From assembly GCA_050303415.1 (NCBI GenBank), contig JBNLBS010000001.1, forward strand, positions 1 through 64,000: 64,000 bases of DNA, in the 5' to 3' direction. A program made the position numbers and the translations under genes. This document shows positions 32,330 through 41,868 of the stretch, piece by piece. Under the pieces are notes generated by a model. It saw only the letters and a program-made list of their open reading frames with translations. It was not told where the DNA came from and ran no database searches. The stretch's first letter is position 1. Each line of letters starts with the position of its first letter. The stretch is from JBNLBS01 sp050303415. Lineage in GTDB: Bacteria; Pseudomonadota; Gammaproteobacteria; Methylococcales; Methylomonadaceae.

Positions 32330-33761
32330 TCGTACCGCCTACGGTTAAGCTGTCTATTTTTAATGTTGGCTGCCCCACACCAACCGGCACACTTTGACCA
32401 TCTTTACCACAAGTACCCACACCACTATCCAGTTCGAGATCAGTCCCCACCATAGAAACTTTAGTCAGCACATCGGGACCGTTACCTATTAAAGTCGCCC
32501 CTTTCACCGGCTGGGTAATTTTACCGTTTTCAATCAAATAAGCCTCACTTGCCGAAAAAACAAACTTGCCAGAGGTGATATCCACCTGTCCACCGCCAAA
32601 ATTCTTGGCATATAACCCTTTTTCCACCGACTGAATAATCTCATCCGGGTTATGAGGCCCGGGCAACATATAAGTGTTCGTCATTCTTGGCAGCGGCAAA
32701 TGCGCATAAGATTCGCGCCGTCCATTACCTGTTGATTTTACCCCCATTAAACGGGCATTCATCGTATCCTGCATATAGCCTTTTAATATACCGTTCTCAA
32801 TCAATACGGTATTTTCACTGGGTGTGCCTTCATCATCTATACTTAGTGAACCCCGTCGTCCGGGTAAAGTCCCGTCATCCACTACAGTACATAAATCCGA
32901 GGCAACCCGCTCCCCTACCCGACCACTGAAAGCCGAAGTGCCTTTACGGTTAAAATCCCCTTCCAAACCATGACCGATAGCTTCATGCAATAAAATACCC
33001 GGCCACCCGGAACCTAATACCACAGTCATATTGCCTGCCGGTGCATCCACCGCTTCCAGATTCACCAACGCCTGTCTGACGGCCTCTCTTCCATATTCCA
33101 AGGCCGTATCCTGTTCAATAAAGCAACTATAATCAGTTCTGCCGCCACCGCCCATACTGCCTCGTTCACGCCTGCCATTATCGGCAACGATCACACTAAC
33201 ATTCATGCGTACCATAGGCCGTATATCGGCCGCTAAAGAACCATCCATACCCGCCACCAGCACAGTATCATGCGCGCCAACCAAGCTGATAATAACCTCT
33301 TCAATCCGGCTATCCAGTTGACGGGTTGCACTATCGACCCGCCTTAATAGATCCACCTTTTCCTGATCAGCCAGCGATTTTAAAGGGTTGACGGATGAAT
33401 AATATTGCGGCCAGCCTGCTGTTCTTGTTAAACCTGCATTTCTGCTTTGTCCTTGCCTGACAATAGCTTTTACATTTTCCGCCGCGTTGAGCAAGGCATT
33501 CAGTTCAATTTGATCACTATAGGCAAAACCGGTTTTCTCACCGGAAATTGCTCTAACACCTGCCCCCTGATCGATATTATGACTGCCTTCTTTGAGAATA
33601 CCGCCTTCCATAACCCAGGATTCAAAATGACTGGCCTGAAAATAAATATCCGCACCATCCACCGGCACACTCAACAGGCGGCTCATTACTCGTTCAATAT
33701 CGCTGCTCTGCAGACCCGAAGGTGCCAGAATTGATTGTTTAGCTAAGTCTAATATTTCCAT
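32322..33761 (-). CDS. tldD: Metalloprotease TldD
   Basis: TldD is the zinc-bearing subunit of TldD/TldE. The 479-residue product carries HEAIGHGLEGD, the zinc motif, plus GGGQVDITSGKFVFS and VGVGQPTLKIDSLTVGG at the C-terminus. I place the start at the ATG at 33761 (MEILDLAKQSIL), which matches the length of E. coli TldD. An ATG at 33809, inside the end of the bamC-like gene, would add 16 residues. It is the fourth gene of a yhdP-nit-bamC-tldD-pmbA run. Confidence 0.94.
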   Translation of the reverse strand: MEILDLAKQSILAPSGLQSSDIERVMSRLLSVPVDGADIYFQASHFESWVMEGGILKEGSHNIDQGAGVRAISGEKTGFAYSDQIELNALLNAAENVKAIVRQGQSRNAGLTRTAGWPQYYSSVNPLKSLADQEKVDLLRRVDSATRQLDSRIEEVIISLVGAHDTVLVAGMDGSLAADIRPMVRMNVSVIVADNGRRERGSMGGGGRTDYSCFIEQDTALEYGREAVRQALVNLEAVDAPAGNMTVVLGSGWPGILLHEAIGHGLEGDFNRKGTSAFSGRVGERVASDLCTVVDDGTLPGRRGSLSIDDEGTPSENTVLIENGILKGYMQDTMNARLMGVKSTGNGRRESYAHLPLPRMTNTYMLPGPHNPDEIIQSVEKGLYAKNFGGGQVDITSGKFVFSASEAYLIENGKITQPVKGATLIGNGPDVLTKVSMVGTDLELDSGVGTCGKDGQSVPVGVGQPTLKIDSLTVGGTSV

Positions 33762-33789
33762 TAAATTCTTTATTGTTACTACATTTGTA

Positions 33790-34413
33790 TTAAGATTCAG
33801 GCACTTCATCCCGCAAAGTGATAAATAAATCAGTCAATAGTTTTTCTATACTATCGGTCGGCTGATCAAAATCACCTTTTTCATCATCCAGCTTGTCATT
33901 AATATCTACCGGTTCAGCTATAACTCGGGTCTGTTCCCCCTTAGTAATCACTCTCAGTAAAAAATCCTGTTCATTATATTGATTATCAAAAAGAGACAAT
34001 AGCTTAGTCATTGCAGGTGCATTTTTATTGTCTTCATTGATAGCATCATCAGCGTCATAGCTAATATAAAAAGCGCCTTTAGAACGATTTTTATCCACAA
34101 TTTTGGTTTTATTGAGTTCCAAGGCCTTTCTCATCAAGCGCCAGGACTTACCAAACGATCTGTTGATTATTAAGACCAAACCATTCTCGCTGTGCTGCAG
34201 ACTGACCTGGTCAGCCAACCCTTTTTTAACCGCCGCAGTTTTGCCTGATAAGCCTTTAGTCCTAGCCTTTGCCTCTTTTTTGACAATATCCGGCGGCTGC
34301 TCCAGAGTACTTAAGTCATTATATTGACGTACAGGCGGAGCTTCGCCACATGCAGACAACATAATTAACAAGCTCAAGATAAAAAAAACTTTTGCTTTAG
34401 CAAAACCACGCAT
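33790..34413 (-). CDS. bamC: Outer-membrane assembly lipoprotein, BamC-like (short form)
   Basis: A 207-residue lipoprotein with signal peptide and lipobox LSAC at residue 22. The flexible N-terminal stretch is followed by one helix-grip domain: GLVLIINRSFGKSWRLMRKA, then VDKNRSKGAFYISYD, as in the first domain of BamC, with FLLRVITKGEQTRVIAEP after it. E. coli BamC is about 344 residues with two such domains; here only one is present. BamC is an accessory of the Bam outer-membrane protein insertion machine. The name rests on pattern rather than on a search. It lies between the nitrilase and tldD. Confidence 0.7.
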   Translation of the reverse strand: MRGFAKAKVFFILSLLIMLSACGEAPPVRQYNDLSTLEQPPDIVKKEAKARTKGLSGKTAAVKKGLADQVSLQHSENGLVLIINRSFGKSWRLMRKALELNKTKIVDKNRSKGAFYISYDADDAINEDNKNAPAMTKLLSLFDNQYNEQDFLLRVITKGEQTRVIAEPVDINDKLDDEKGDFDQPTDSIEKLLTDLFITLRDEVPES

Positions 34414-34430
34414 GTTAAAACCAATTAAAT

Positions 34431-35249
34431 TTATTCGCAGAATAAGCGTCTATGCCCCAAAACCGGAAAAGAACTACGGGTTTTTTCCAAACGCTCCTTA
34501 TCGATATCAGCGGTAACAAAACCAGCACCTGTCTTATAGCAATCCAGTACCACACCCCACGGATCAACAATCATGCTATGACCAAAAGTTTTACGTCCAC
34601 TAACATGAAAGCCACCTTGATTTGGCGCAATCACATAGCTCATATTTTCAATCGCTCTGGCACGCAATAAAACTTCCCAATGCGCCGCGCCTGTTTCAGC
34701 TGTAAAAGCGGCAGGCACCACATAGATATCAACCCCTTGCCTGGACATCAGTCGAAACAGTTCTGGAAAACGTAAATCATAACAAACCACCAACCCCAAC
34801 CGGCCAAATGGCGTGTCGACAACCATCGGCTCATTACCCGCTTCTATTGTATCCGACTCCCTGTAAACCTCATTAACTTGGGGTAAATCGACATCAAACA
34901 AATGCATTTTATCGTATCTGGCTACCCGTTCTCCCGCATCGTTGTATACCAAACACGCCGCTCTGATTTTATTTTCGGCATCTGCCACCAACGGAATCGT
35001 ACCGCCAACCACCCAAACTGAATATTTTTTGGCTACCGACGATAAAAAGTCCTGAATCGGACCGATGCCATCCGCTTCCCTTTCAGCAATTTTTTCCAGG
35101 CCGGTTTCACCCATTAAGGCAAAATTTTCCGGCAAAGCCACGAGTTTAGCTCCGGCTCTAGCCGCTTCACCAATTAATTTGTCTGCTTCCAACAAATTAG
35201 CTCTGATATTTGGTCCAGATGCCATCTGAATGGCAGCACATCTACTCAT
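34431..35249 (-). CDS. Nitrilase-family amidohydrolase (Nit1/Nit2 type)
   Basis: A carbon-nitrogen hydrolase, most like the deaminated glutathione amidase/omega-amidase branch that repairs transamination by-products. From the ATG at 35249 the 272-residue product has the catalytic triad Glu41 (ALPENFAL), Lys114 (YDKMHLFD) and Cys156 (VVCYDLRFPELFR). An ATG one codon earlier, or a longer frame to 35279, is possible. It overlaps the end of yhdP by 8 bases. This nitrilase sits next to yhdP and tldD in many gammaproteobacteria. The substrate is inferred from the family only. Confidence 0.87.
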   Translation of the reverse strand: MSRCAAIQMASGPNIRANLLEADKLIGEAARAGAKLVALPENFALMGETGLEKIAEREADGIGPIQDFLSSVAKKYSVWVVGGTIPLVADAENKIRAACLVYNDAGERVARYDKMHLFDVDLPQVNEVYRESDTIEAGNEPMVVDTPFGRLGLVVCYDLRFPELFRLMSRQGVDIYVVPAAFTAETGAAHWEVLLRARAIENMSYVIAPNQGGFHVSGRKTFGHSMIVDPWGVVLDCYKTGAGFVTADIDKERLEKTRSSFPVLGHRRLFCE

Positions 35250-38200
35250 CATCTCTCTCTTTATATTTATTCTGATCAATGCTTAAAAAATCAGTGATAC
35301 CTCGCCAGGTTTTATTCACCAAGCCGTCGTGTTCATGTTGCGGAATGATTTCCGCATCGTCCCAATCGCCTTTTACCAGAAACTGTGAACCGAAGAAAAA
35401 ACCTTCCTGTTTATCGCCAGTTAATGATTTGGCAACCAGACCTGCAACTTCGCGGACAATTGTACCAGCAATAGGTACTGCTTCTGAACTTTTAGGTACA
35501 ACCGTGACCTTATGATCAAATTGTTTTGCTACCAGATCGGTTTCACCAACAACCTTAATTCTGGCTGATAATGCGTCAATTTTTAGATTTTTACTGACAG
35601 CTTTGCCGGCTGACAAGTCGAAACGACCGGTAATTGTATTAAAGGCCAGGCCGGCTTTATATAAGTCACTAAAATCCAGGCGCAAGCGTTTAACCCACTG
35701 ATCCAGAGCTATAAAACCCAGTATCCGGCCAAACCCAGGCTCAATTCCCAGAATCCGGCCATCCTCCAGTTCGGCATCAACCTGGCCTGTTAAATTTTTT
35801 ACAGCGACTTGAGCAGGTGCTCCCGGCCAGCTAAGATTAAAATTGATATTAGCCTCTGTTTCCTTAATATCATCACTGATATTAAGCTTGGTCAACAATT
35901 GTCCAAATTCATCGCTAACCAGGCTGCCGCTGATCTCTGTTTTAAAATCATTTCCTGTCGTCAACCAACTGCCATTAAAAGCCAAACGATTATGTTCATC
36001 AGTTAACACCGCCTGAGGCATAAAAATACCCTGTATATCTCTTTCGGTCTCCAAAACCAGCTGCCCCCAGTTATTTTTTCCCGTCAATATTTTCTTGCTA
36101 CGCACTGACAATAAGGGAAACTGGTCGGGCTGGATGGCGGCTCCTTCTCCAGCCAACACCGATAATGCTGCCAGATCCAGGTAATCCATATTCATAGCAA
36201 GCTTGTCATCCCCTTTAAGATCATCCGGAATATACATTGTGCCTTTTGCCATTACACTGTTGATATCCGCTTGCCATTGCCGCTTATGCCTGGACAGTGC
36301 CAAATCCAAGACTCCCAAATTTTTTTGCTGCCAAATGGCCTGCTGGGCATGTAACTGAATAGAATTAACTAGATCCTGACTTTTACCGACTCCGGAAGCC
36401 AATGCCAACCATTGTTTAAGATCTATTTTTTGACGGTTAATCTCCAGTTTAATCCCGTCAAATCCGGTTATTTGTATCTGTCCATGACCGATTAGAAAAT
36501 GTCCGGCATGTAAAGCCTGCTTGTTTATATCCACTTCAAACGCTGCTTTCAATTGCTTGGCGTAAGTTAAACGTATCGGCAATAAATTGCCCTCTTCCAG
36601 GAAAAATGTCAGTGAAAATGATCTTTTCTGTCTTGAATTTTTTGCTAAATCTTCCGGTAAATCCAGTGTTATGCCCGACAAATTCGATTGTAAATTTATG
36701 CTGGGTGAATTTTTACTCTTATAGGGCAAATCCAGTTGCAACACATAATTTGTCTCGCCTCGTGCCAATTTCAACCAAGGCAATTGAAACTGCCGCTCCA
36801 GATTGATTGCATCCATTACGCCATTGACCTTAACCGATGTTTTGTCCTTTTGGCTGCTCACCTTGACCTGAATAGGATGTCCCAATGCTTCGGCATTAAT
36901 TTGTTCACTGAAAACCCCCTGCTCATTAAATTTCAGTTCTCCATTAATACCGGTAACCGGTAGGTCCAGCGAACGGACGGTTAACTGATGGTTAATTAAC
37001 TGTGCAGAGCCGTTCACTTTAGCATTAAGCCCTTGTCGCATAGGCACTTTAATATCGACATCAACTGATACGGTATTTTCACCACTGGGGACAATGGCAT
37101 CCATAACCGGATCGACCTGATAGGCAATCGGGGTTTTTTGCAAATAACCTAAAACCGAATTAATTTTACCGCTGACATGCCCCTTTACATCGACATATTG
37201 ACTATTTTCAAAGGAATCAATAGTAACAATTGAAGGCTTTAATTTAAGATTCTCTGACTGTCCGGAATGGATTTTAACTCGAACACTGTCGTAGGTAAAA
37301 AATGCAGAGGCATTCAAAGCTTTGAGGTTTGGCCAGTCAGCATCAAAATCCAAATCCATATCCGGGGTATCAAAACTGATCTGAAAATCACCCTGCGCGG
37401 ACAAAAAAGGATAATCCTGTAAATTACCATAGAACAGGGCTTTACCGTTTTCAGCCCGACCTGTTACAAATGCAGCATCCAGCCAGGCAACCACATCTGT
37501 ATCCATAATCCCGGTTGGAAAATAGTTTTTGGCTAGACTGACATCTGAAGAATCATAAGCCATTTGCACATCAACAAAAGGCTGTGTCAGCTCATCACTT
37601 TGCTGAATACGGAATCGGGTTTTAGTGTTTAACCCAGCGGTAGTCAACGCCAATTGAGGCGTGGACAAATCCCAGCCGGTTCCGGTTTGATTGAAATCAA
37701 TAATGCCTTTAACAGAATGATCAATAAAAGGTTTCCTGAACCATTGGTTAAAACTAAGCTTTGTCTTGTCACTTGCCAGCCAAAGCCTGGCTTTATCATG
37801 TCTGGCATTAATATAACCTGACAAGCCCTCGACACCGGGCACATCAGTCATTTCCGGCCATCCTAAAGCATTAAAACCGCCTTGAAATGCATAATGACCG
37901 ACAGTTAAATCAATAAAGGTCTGGCAATTTTTTAAATGCCCATGCCAGCCTTTCTTCAGCCAAGGTGTATAGTTCGACTCGGGTAAAAAGAAATCAGCCA
38001 GTTCCACTGCTTCCTGCACATCCAGATCATCAATAAAAGCGGAAATCCGGGTGGGTTTTTCATGCTCGAATGAGGTTAAAGAAAGAGCCAACGTTGCCGC
38101 CGGCCATTTTTTAGCCGCAGTTTCCAAACCAAAATCTTTTAAACTTAACTGCCAACCCTCCTTTTTCTTAAGCCATGCAAAATGACTGTGTAAAGATTCA

Positions 38201-39066
38201 ATCTGCAGCGATTTTTCCTGCAAGCCATTAATATTCGCCTTGCTTAGACGCAGCTCACCAGTAATGTCTTGCAATCTGGATGCCTGCCAATGACTCCATA
38301 ACTTAACATCAGTACGCCCCTTATCAATAGAAAAACCGGCAGGCAACTCTGTCAGTAATTCTGATGCCTGTAGTTGACTGCCTTCAACATAAAGATGACC
38401 ATTTACCCCCTTTGCCTTAAATACATTACCGGTAAATTCCGCAGACACTCTTAACCATGAACCATATTGTTCCGGCAATTTTATCAGCCCATGTATTTGA
38501 TGGTGCTGCCCATCAGCTTCATTTTTCAGCACTACATCCACAGACGATAAATGTATCGGGTGATCTGGTTTGGCTTCGTCCAGCCAGGTTAGTTCGCTTT
38601 GTAAAAATTCATATCGCCCTCCCTGCAATAGCCAAAGCGGGTCGTCAGTATCTTCGCTATGGATACCGACAATCGAAACCTGACCATCCATAAGACGTTT
38701 AACCGTTAGTTTAACGCCAACTAAAGTAACCCAGGATGATGACAAAAAATCGCGATTAATCAATAACTGCAGTAAATGGATGCCTAACCGGAGTTGTTGC
38801 AATTGTATGCCTGAACCGGCTGCATTCGATTGTGAAAGAATTTGAATTTCTTTAAACACCAACTCCGGGCTAAATCCCCGCATATTGGCTCTAAGCTTGC
38901 CAATTTTAACCGGGGCATGCAAAATCTCACTGAGTTCAGTTTGCAGCTCAGTTTTATAGTCTTCAACACTCAAGACAACCAAGCGCACGCCAGTCAAACC
39001 GACTGCCAGCGATATTAAGCTCCAAAAAATTAAATGCCGCGTTGCTCGCGTTACGTGATGAATCAA
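35242..39066 (-). CDS. yhdP: AsmA-like envelope lipid transporter YhdP
   Basis: YhdP proteins are very long inner-membrane-anchored bridges that carry phospholipids across the periplasm to the outer membrane. The 1274-residue product has one N-terminal membrane anchor (about 13-32) and then a beta-rich body of repeated DUF3971/AsmA-type units. The C-terminal AsmA-like part contains GRILGIEPGFGRILGFIALD and GRFDLSAGKAVSKNL. Length matches the family (about 1270). It follows maf-rng as in E. coli but is separated by 210 bases that contain a 23-bp palindrome, so it may have its own promoter. Confidence 0.93.
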   Translation of the reverse strand: MIHHVTRATRHLIFWSLISLAVGLTGVRLVVLSVEDYKTELQTELSEILHAPVKIGKLRANMRGFSPELVFKEIQILSQSNAAGSGIQLQQLRLGIHLLQLLINRDFLSSSWVTLVGVKLTVKRLMDGQVSIVGIHSEDTDDPLWLLQGGRYEFLQSELTWLDEAKPDHPIHLSSVDVVLKNEADGQHHQIHGLIKLPEQYGSWLRVSAEFTGNVFKAKGVNGHLYVEGSQLQASELLTELPAGFSIDKGRTDVKLWSHWQASRLQDITGELRLSKANINGLQEKSLQIESLHSHFAWLKKKEGWQLSLKDFGLETAAKKWPAATLALSLTSFEHEKPTRISAFIDDLDVQEAVELADFFLPESNYTPWLKKGWHGHLKNCQTFIDLTVGHYAFQGGFNALGWPEMTDVPGVEGLSGYINARHDKARLWLASDKTKLSFNQWFRKPFIDHSVKGIIDFNQTGTGWDLSTPQLALTTAGLNTKTRFRIQQSDELTQPFVDVQMAYDSSDVSLAKNYFPTGIMDTDVVAWLDAAFVTGRAENGKALFYGNLQDYPFLSAQGDFQISFDTPDMDLDFDADWPNLKALNASAFFTYDSVRVKIHSGQSENLKLKPSIVTIDSFENSQYVDVKGHVSGKINSVLGYLQKTPIAYQVDPVMDAIVPSGENTVSVDVDIKVPMRQGLNAKVNGSAQLINHQLTVRSLDLPVTGINGELKFNEQGVFSEQINAEALGHPIQVKVSSQKDKTSVKVNGVMDAINLERQFQLPWLKLARGETNYVLQLDLPYKSKNSPSINLQSNLSGITLDLPEDLAKNSRQKRSFSLTFFLEEGNLLPIRLTYAKQLKAAFEVDINKQALHAGHFLIGHGQIQITGFDGIKLEINRQKIDLKQWLALASGVGKSQDLVNSIQLHAQQAIWQQKNLGVLDLALSRHKRQWQADINSVMAKGTMYIPDDLKGDDKLAMNMDYLDLAALSVLAGEGAAIQPDQFPLLSVRSKKILTGKNNWGQLVLETERDIQGIFMPQAVLTDEHNRLAFNGSWLTTGNDFKTEISGSLVSDEFGQLLTKLNISDDIKETEANINFNLSWPGAPAQVAVKNLTGQVDAELEDGRILGIEPGFGRILGFIALDQWVKRLRLDFSDLYKAGLAFNTITGRFDLSAGKAVSKNLKIDALSARIKVVGETDLVAKQFDHKVTVVPKSSEAVPIAGTIVREVAGLVAKSLTGDKQEGFFFGSQFLVKGDWDDAEIIPQHEHDGLVNKTWRGITDFLSIDQNKYKERDDE

Positions 39067-39177
39067 TTAACTAATATAAAAAAAGGCAAAAACTTTTAAA
39101 ACGTTCCCGGCCTGGATAATTCGTGAAGGAAATAGTGTTTATGGACTATCAAACGTATCTCAAAACATATCGTAATC

Positions 39178-39200
39178 TATTGAATTATAATAATTCAATA
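39178..39200. repeat. 23-bp perfect palindrome upstream of yhdP
   Basis: TATTGAATTAT, one central A, ATAATTCAATA: 11+1+11 bases with no mismatch, placed in the 210-bp gap between rng and yhdP, 112 bases before the yhdP start. It is too AT-rich to be a convincing terminator. A regulator-binding site is possible. The rest of the gap holds no gene. Confidence 0.5.
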
Positions 39201-39276
39201 ACCGACTTCATTAAATATCCGGGCTAATACAGTGTAAGACTGTTATTTTACAAGTTATTTACAGATTTAACTTAAC

Positions 39277-40731
39277 TCACAGCAAAACAACATCATATTG
39301 CTCCTGATTATAGTCAGACTCTGCCCTGAATTTAATCTGCACCCCCAAAAAACTCTCCAACTCGGCCAAGGTATCCGCTTCTTCATCCAACAACATCTCC
39401 ACAACATCATTTGAGGCCAGAACTAAAAGTTTTTGCACTTTATATTGTCTGACTTCACGAATAATTTCTCTAAACACTTCCAGGCACATTGATTCAGCCG
39501 TCTTTAACACGCCACGCCCTCCACAGGCGCTGCAGGGCTCACATAGTATATGCTCCAGGCTTTCACGGGTTCTTTTACGCGTCATCTCCACCAAACCCAA
39601 CACAGAAACCTCAGTAATCTTGGTTTTTGCATGATCTTTTTCCAGATTACGCTCTAACGCTTCCAGCACTAAACGTTTGTGCTCCTCGCTTTGCATATCG
39701 ATAAAATCAATAATAATGATGCCACCGAGATTTCTTAAACGTAATTGTCTAGATATTGCCTGGGCTGCCTCTAGGTTAGTCTTAAAAATAGTTTCTTCCA
39801 AATTACGGCCGCCAACGTAACCACCGGTATTAACATCGACGGTAGTCATCGCCTCTGTTTGATCAAATACCAGATGACCGCCTGACTTTAAACCAACTTT
39901 ACGTTCCAGCGCTTTTTGAATTTCATCCTCGACACTGTATATGTCAAATAAAGGCGATTCACCGGAATAATGTTCAATAATAGGCACCATATCCGGCACA
40001 AAGACACCGGCAAAAGCCGTTAAGCGTTGATAGGTTTCTTTTGAATCGACCCGCACCCTCTCAACTTCCTTTTTATATAAATCTCTTAAAATCCGTTCAC
40101 TTAACGGTAGGTCTTTATGAATAAACTGCCTGGGTTTGGCATTTTTAATCTTTTCCTCAATCGACTGCCAAAGCTTTATCAAAAACGTCATATCAGAGAA
40201 CAGCACTGCCTCTTCCACGCATTCAGCCGCAGTACGGGCGATAAAACCGCCACAATCATTCTGCTGCTGATAGGCTTCCAGACAGGCTCTTAAGCGGGCC
40301 CTTTCTTCCTCACATTCGATACGCTGAGAAACCCCCGAATTTTTGGCATAAGGCATATATACCTGATAACGGGAGGGAATCGAAATTTCAGTCGTTAATC
40401 GTGCGCCCTTGCTGCCAATTGGATCCTTGGTGACCTGTACAACAATATGCTGACCTTCACGCAGATAATGTTCAATATTTTCCGAATCCTTTTTTTCCAG
40501 TTCCTTACTGCTTAAATCCGACAAATGTAAAAAAGCCGCCTTTGATAAACCGATATCAACAAAAGCCGCCTGCATACCCGGCAAAACCCTGCACACCAGC
40601 CCTTTATATATATTCCCCACCAAACCACGCTGTCGGGATCGTTCTATAATCAACTCCTGCAACACGCCATTTTCAACAATAGCCACCCGGGTTTCCGGTG
40701 GAGTAATATTTATTAAAATTTCTTCGTTCAT
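39277..40731 (-). CDS. rng: Ribonuclease G
   Basis: RNase G is the endoribonuclease that matures the 5' end of 16S rRNA and degrades some mRNAs. The 484-residue product has the N-terminal S1 domain (about 38-125, starting GNIYKGLVCRVLPGMQAAFVDIG), the DNase I-like catalytic core with VDVNTGGYVG and IIIDFIDM aspartates, the zinc-link CEPCSACGGRG, and the short RNase G C-terminus. It lacks the long unstructured tail of RNase E. Its ATG overlaps the maf stop (ATGA). Confidence 0.95.
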   Translation of the reverse strand: MNEEILINITPPETRVAIVENGVLQELIIERSRQRGLVGNIYKGLVCRVLPGMQAAFVDIGLSKAAFLHLSDLSSKELEKKDSENIEHYLREGQHIVVQVTKDPIGSKGARLTTEISIPSRYQVYMPYAKNSGVSQRIECEEERARLRACLEAYQQQNDCGGFIARTAAECVEEAVLFSDMTFLIKLWQSIEEKIKNAKPRQFIHKDLPLSERILRDLYKKEVERVRVDSKETYQRLTAFAGVFVPDMVPIIEHYSGESPLFDIYSVEDEIQKALERKVGLKSGGHLVFDQTEAMTTVDVNTGGYVGGRNLEETIFKTNLEAAQAISRQLRLRNLGGIIIIDFIDMQSEEHKRLVLEALERNLEKDHAKTKITEVSVLGLVEMTRKRTRESLEHILCEPCSACGGRGVLKTAESMCLEVFREIIREVRQYKVQKLLVLASNDVVEMLLDEEADTLAELESFLGVQIKFRAESDYNQEQYDVVLL

Positions 40732-41303
40732 TTAATAACCATGATCCCTTGTTTGGCTAATAATTGCGCCGTCTCAAAAACCGGTAAACCAACCACACCA
40801 GAGAAACTGCCTTTTATCGATTCAACAAATACACTACCCAACCCCTGAATAGCATAACTGCCTGCCTTATCAGCCGGTTCTCCGGTTTGCCAGTACGCCT
40901 TAATCTCATCCAGGGTCAGCTGCCTGAAACAAACATCGGTAATTGCCACAGCCTGCCAATGTTCTTTACCACGTAATGAAACAGCACTGTATACCTGATG
41001 AGTACGGCCCGACAATTGAGTTAGCATATTGATTGCATCGCCCTCATCAACCGGCTTACCCATAATCAAATCACCTAAAACCACCGCTGTGTCAGCTGCC
41101 AAAACCGGCAGATCAGTTTGCAATATCTGTAAACAGGCCGCCGACTTATCTGCTGCAACCCGTCGTACGTATGCTAACGGGGTTTCATTTATCAAAGGTG
41201 TTTCATCAAGATCCACCGCATGCACTTTATAAGAGACGCCGATCTGGTCCAGCAGTTCCTTCCGTCTTGGAGAAGCAGAGGCCAAAATAAGTTGTTCATT
41301 CAT
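40728..41303 (-). CDS. maf: Maf-type nucleotide pyrophosphatase (YhdE group)
   Basis: Maf proteins hydrolyse dTTP, UTP or modified pyrimidine triphosphates and may keep them out of nucleic acids. The 191-residue product has the signature ILASASPRRKELL at the N-terminus, VLAADTAVVLGD and GSYAIQGLGSVFVESIKGS. Linkage to rng points to the YhdE subfamily, as in E. coli. It overlaps both rlmH upstream and rng downstream by four bases (ATGA), so the three are translationally coupled. Confidence 0.94.
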   Translation of the reverse strand: MNEQLILASASPRRKELLDQIGVSYKVHAVDLDETPLINETPLAYVRRVAADKSAACLQILQTDLPVLAADTAVVLGDLIMGKPVDEGDAINMLTQLSGRTHQVYSAVSLRGKEHWQAVAITDVCFRQLTLDEIKAYWQTGEPADKAGSYAIQGLGSVFVESIKGSFSGVVGLPVFETAQLLAKQGIMVIK

Positions 41304-41770
41304 ACACGATGATAAGGATGATTCTGAAGAATACTCCAGGCACGATAAATTTGCTCGGCAACCACAATGCGTACCAAAGGATGTGGAAAAGTTAACTTTG
41401 ACAAACTCCAGGATTCACGAGCCATTTGTTTAACCGAATCCGACAAGCCTTCCGGCCCACCTACCAGCAAGGCAACATCCTGACCACTTTCCAGCCAGCG
41501 CTGCATGGCTTGAGACAAATCCGGCGTAGACCAGGGCTTTCCCGGCACATCCAGCGTTACCACGTGCATACCCTTAGCAATTGCAGCAATCATCCTGTCT
41601 CCTTCATCTCGCACTATACGAGCAACATCGCTGTTTTTAGTTCTTTTCCCAGGCGTAATTTCCTTAAGCAACAGTTCGCATTCTTTAGGTAAGCGCCGAG
41701 CATACTCTTCATACCCCTGCTGTACCCAGGACGGCATTTTATTACCCACAGATATAAGTTGTATTTGCAT
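41300..41770 (-). CDS. rlmH: 23S rRNA pseudouridine-1915 N3-methyltransferase
   Basis: RlmH methylates the pseudouridine at position 1915 in helix 69 of 23S rRNA, on assembled ribosomes. The 156-residue product from the ATG at 41770 starts MQIQLISVGNKMPSWVQQGY. It has the SPOUT knot segments LLVGGPEGLSD and the C-terminal RAWSILQNHPYHR. A longer frame to 41806 is open but unconserved. It is the first gene of rlmH-maf-rng. In E. coli rlmH lies next to rsfS; here that partner is absent. Confidence 0.95.
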   Translation of the reverse strand: MQIQLISVGNKMPSWVQQGYEEYARRLPKECELLLKEITPGKRTKNSDVARIVRDEGDRMIAAIAKGMHVVTLDVPGKPWSTPDLSQAMQRWLESGQDVALLVGGPEGLSDSVKQMARESWSLSKLTFPHPLVRIVVAEQIYRAWSILQNHPYHRV

Positions 41771-41868
41771 GGGTTGCAGGATACACAGAACGACATCAGG
41801 ATGCAATTGGTATACATAGAGAAGAATATAGGCAGGGGACTGGATACAAACAAAGACTTGTGTTCACC

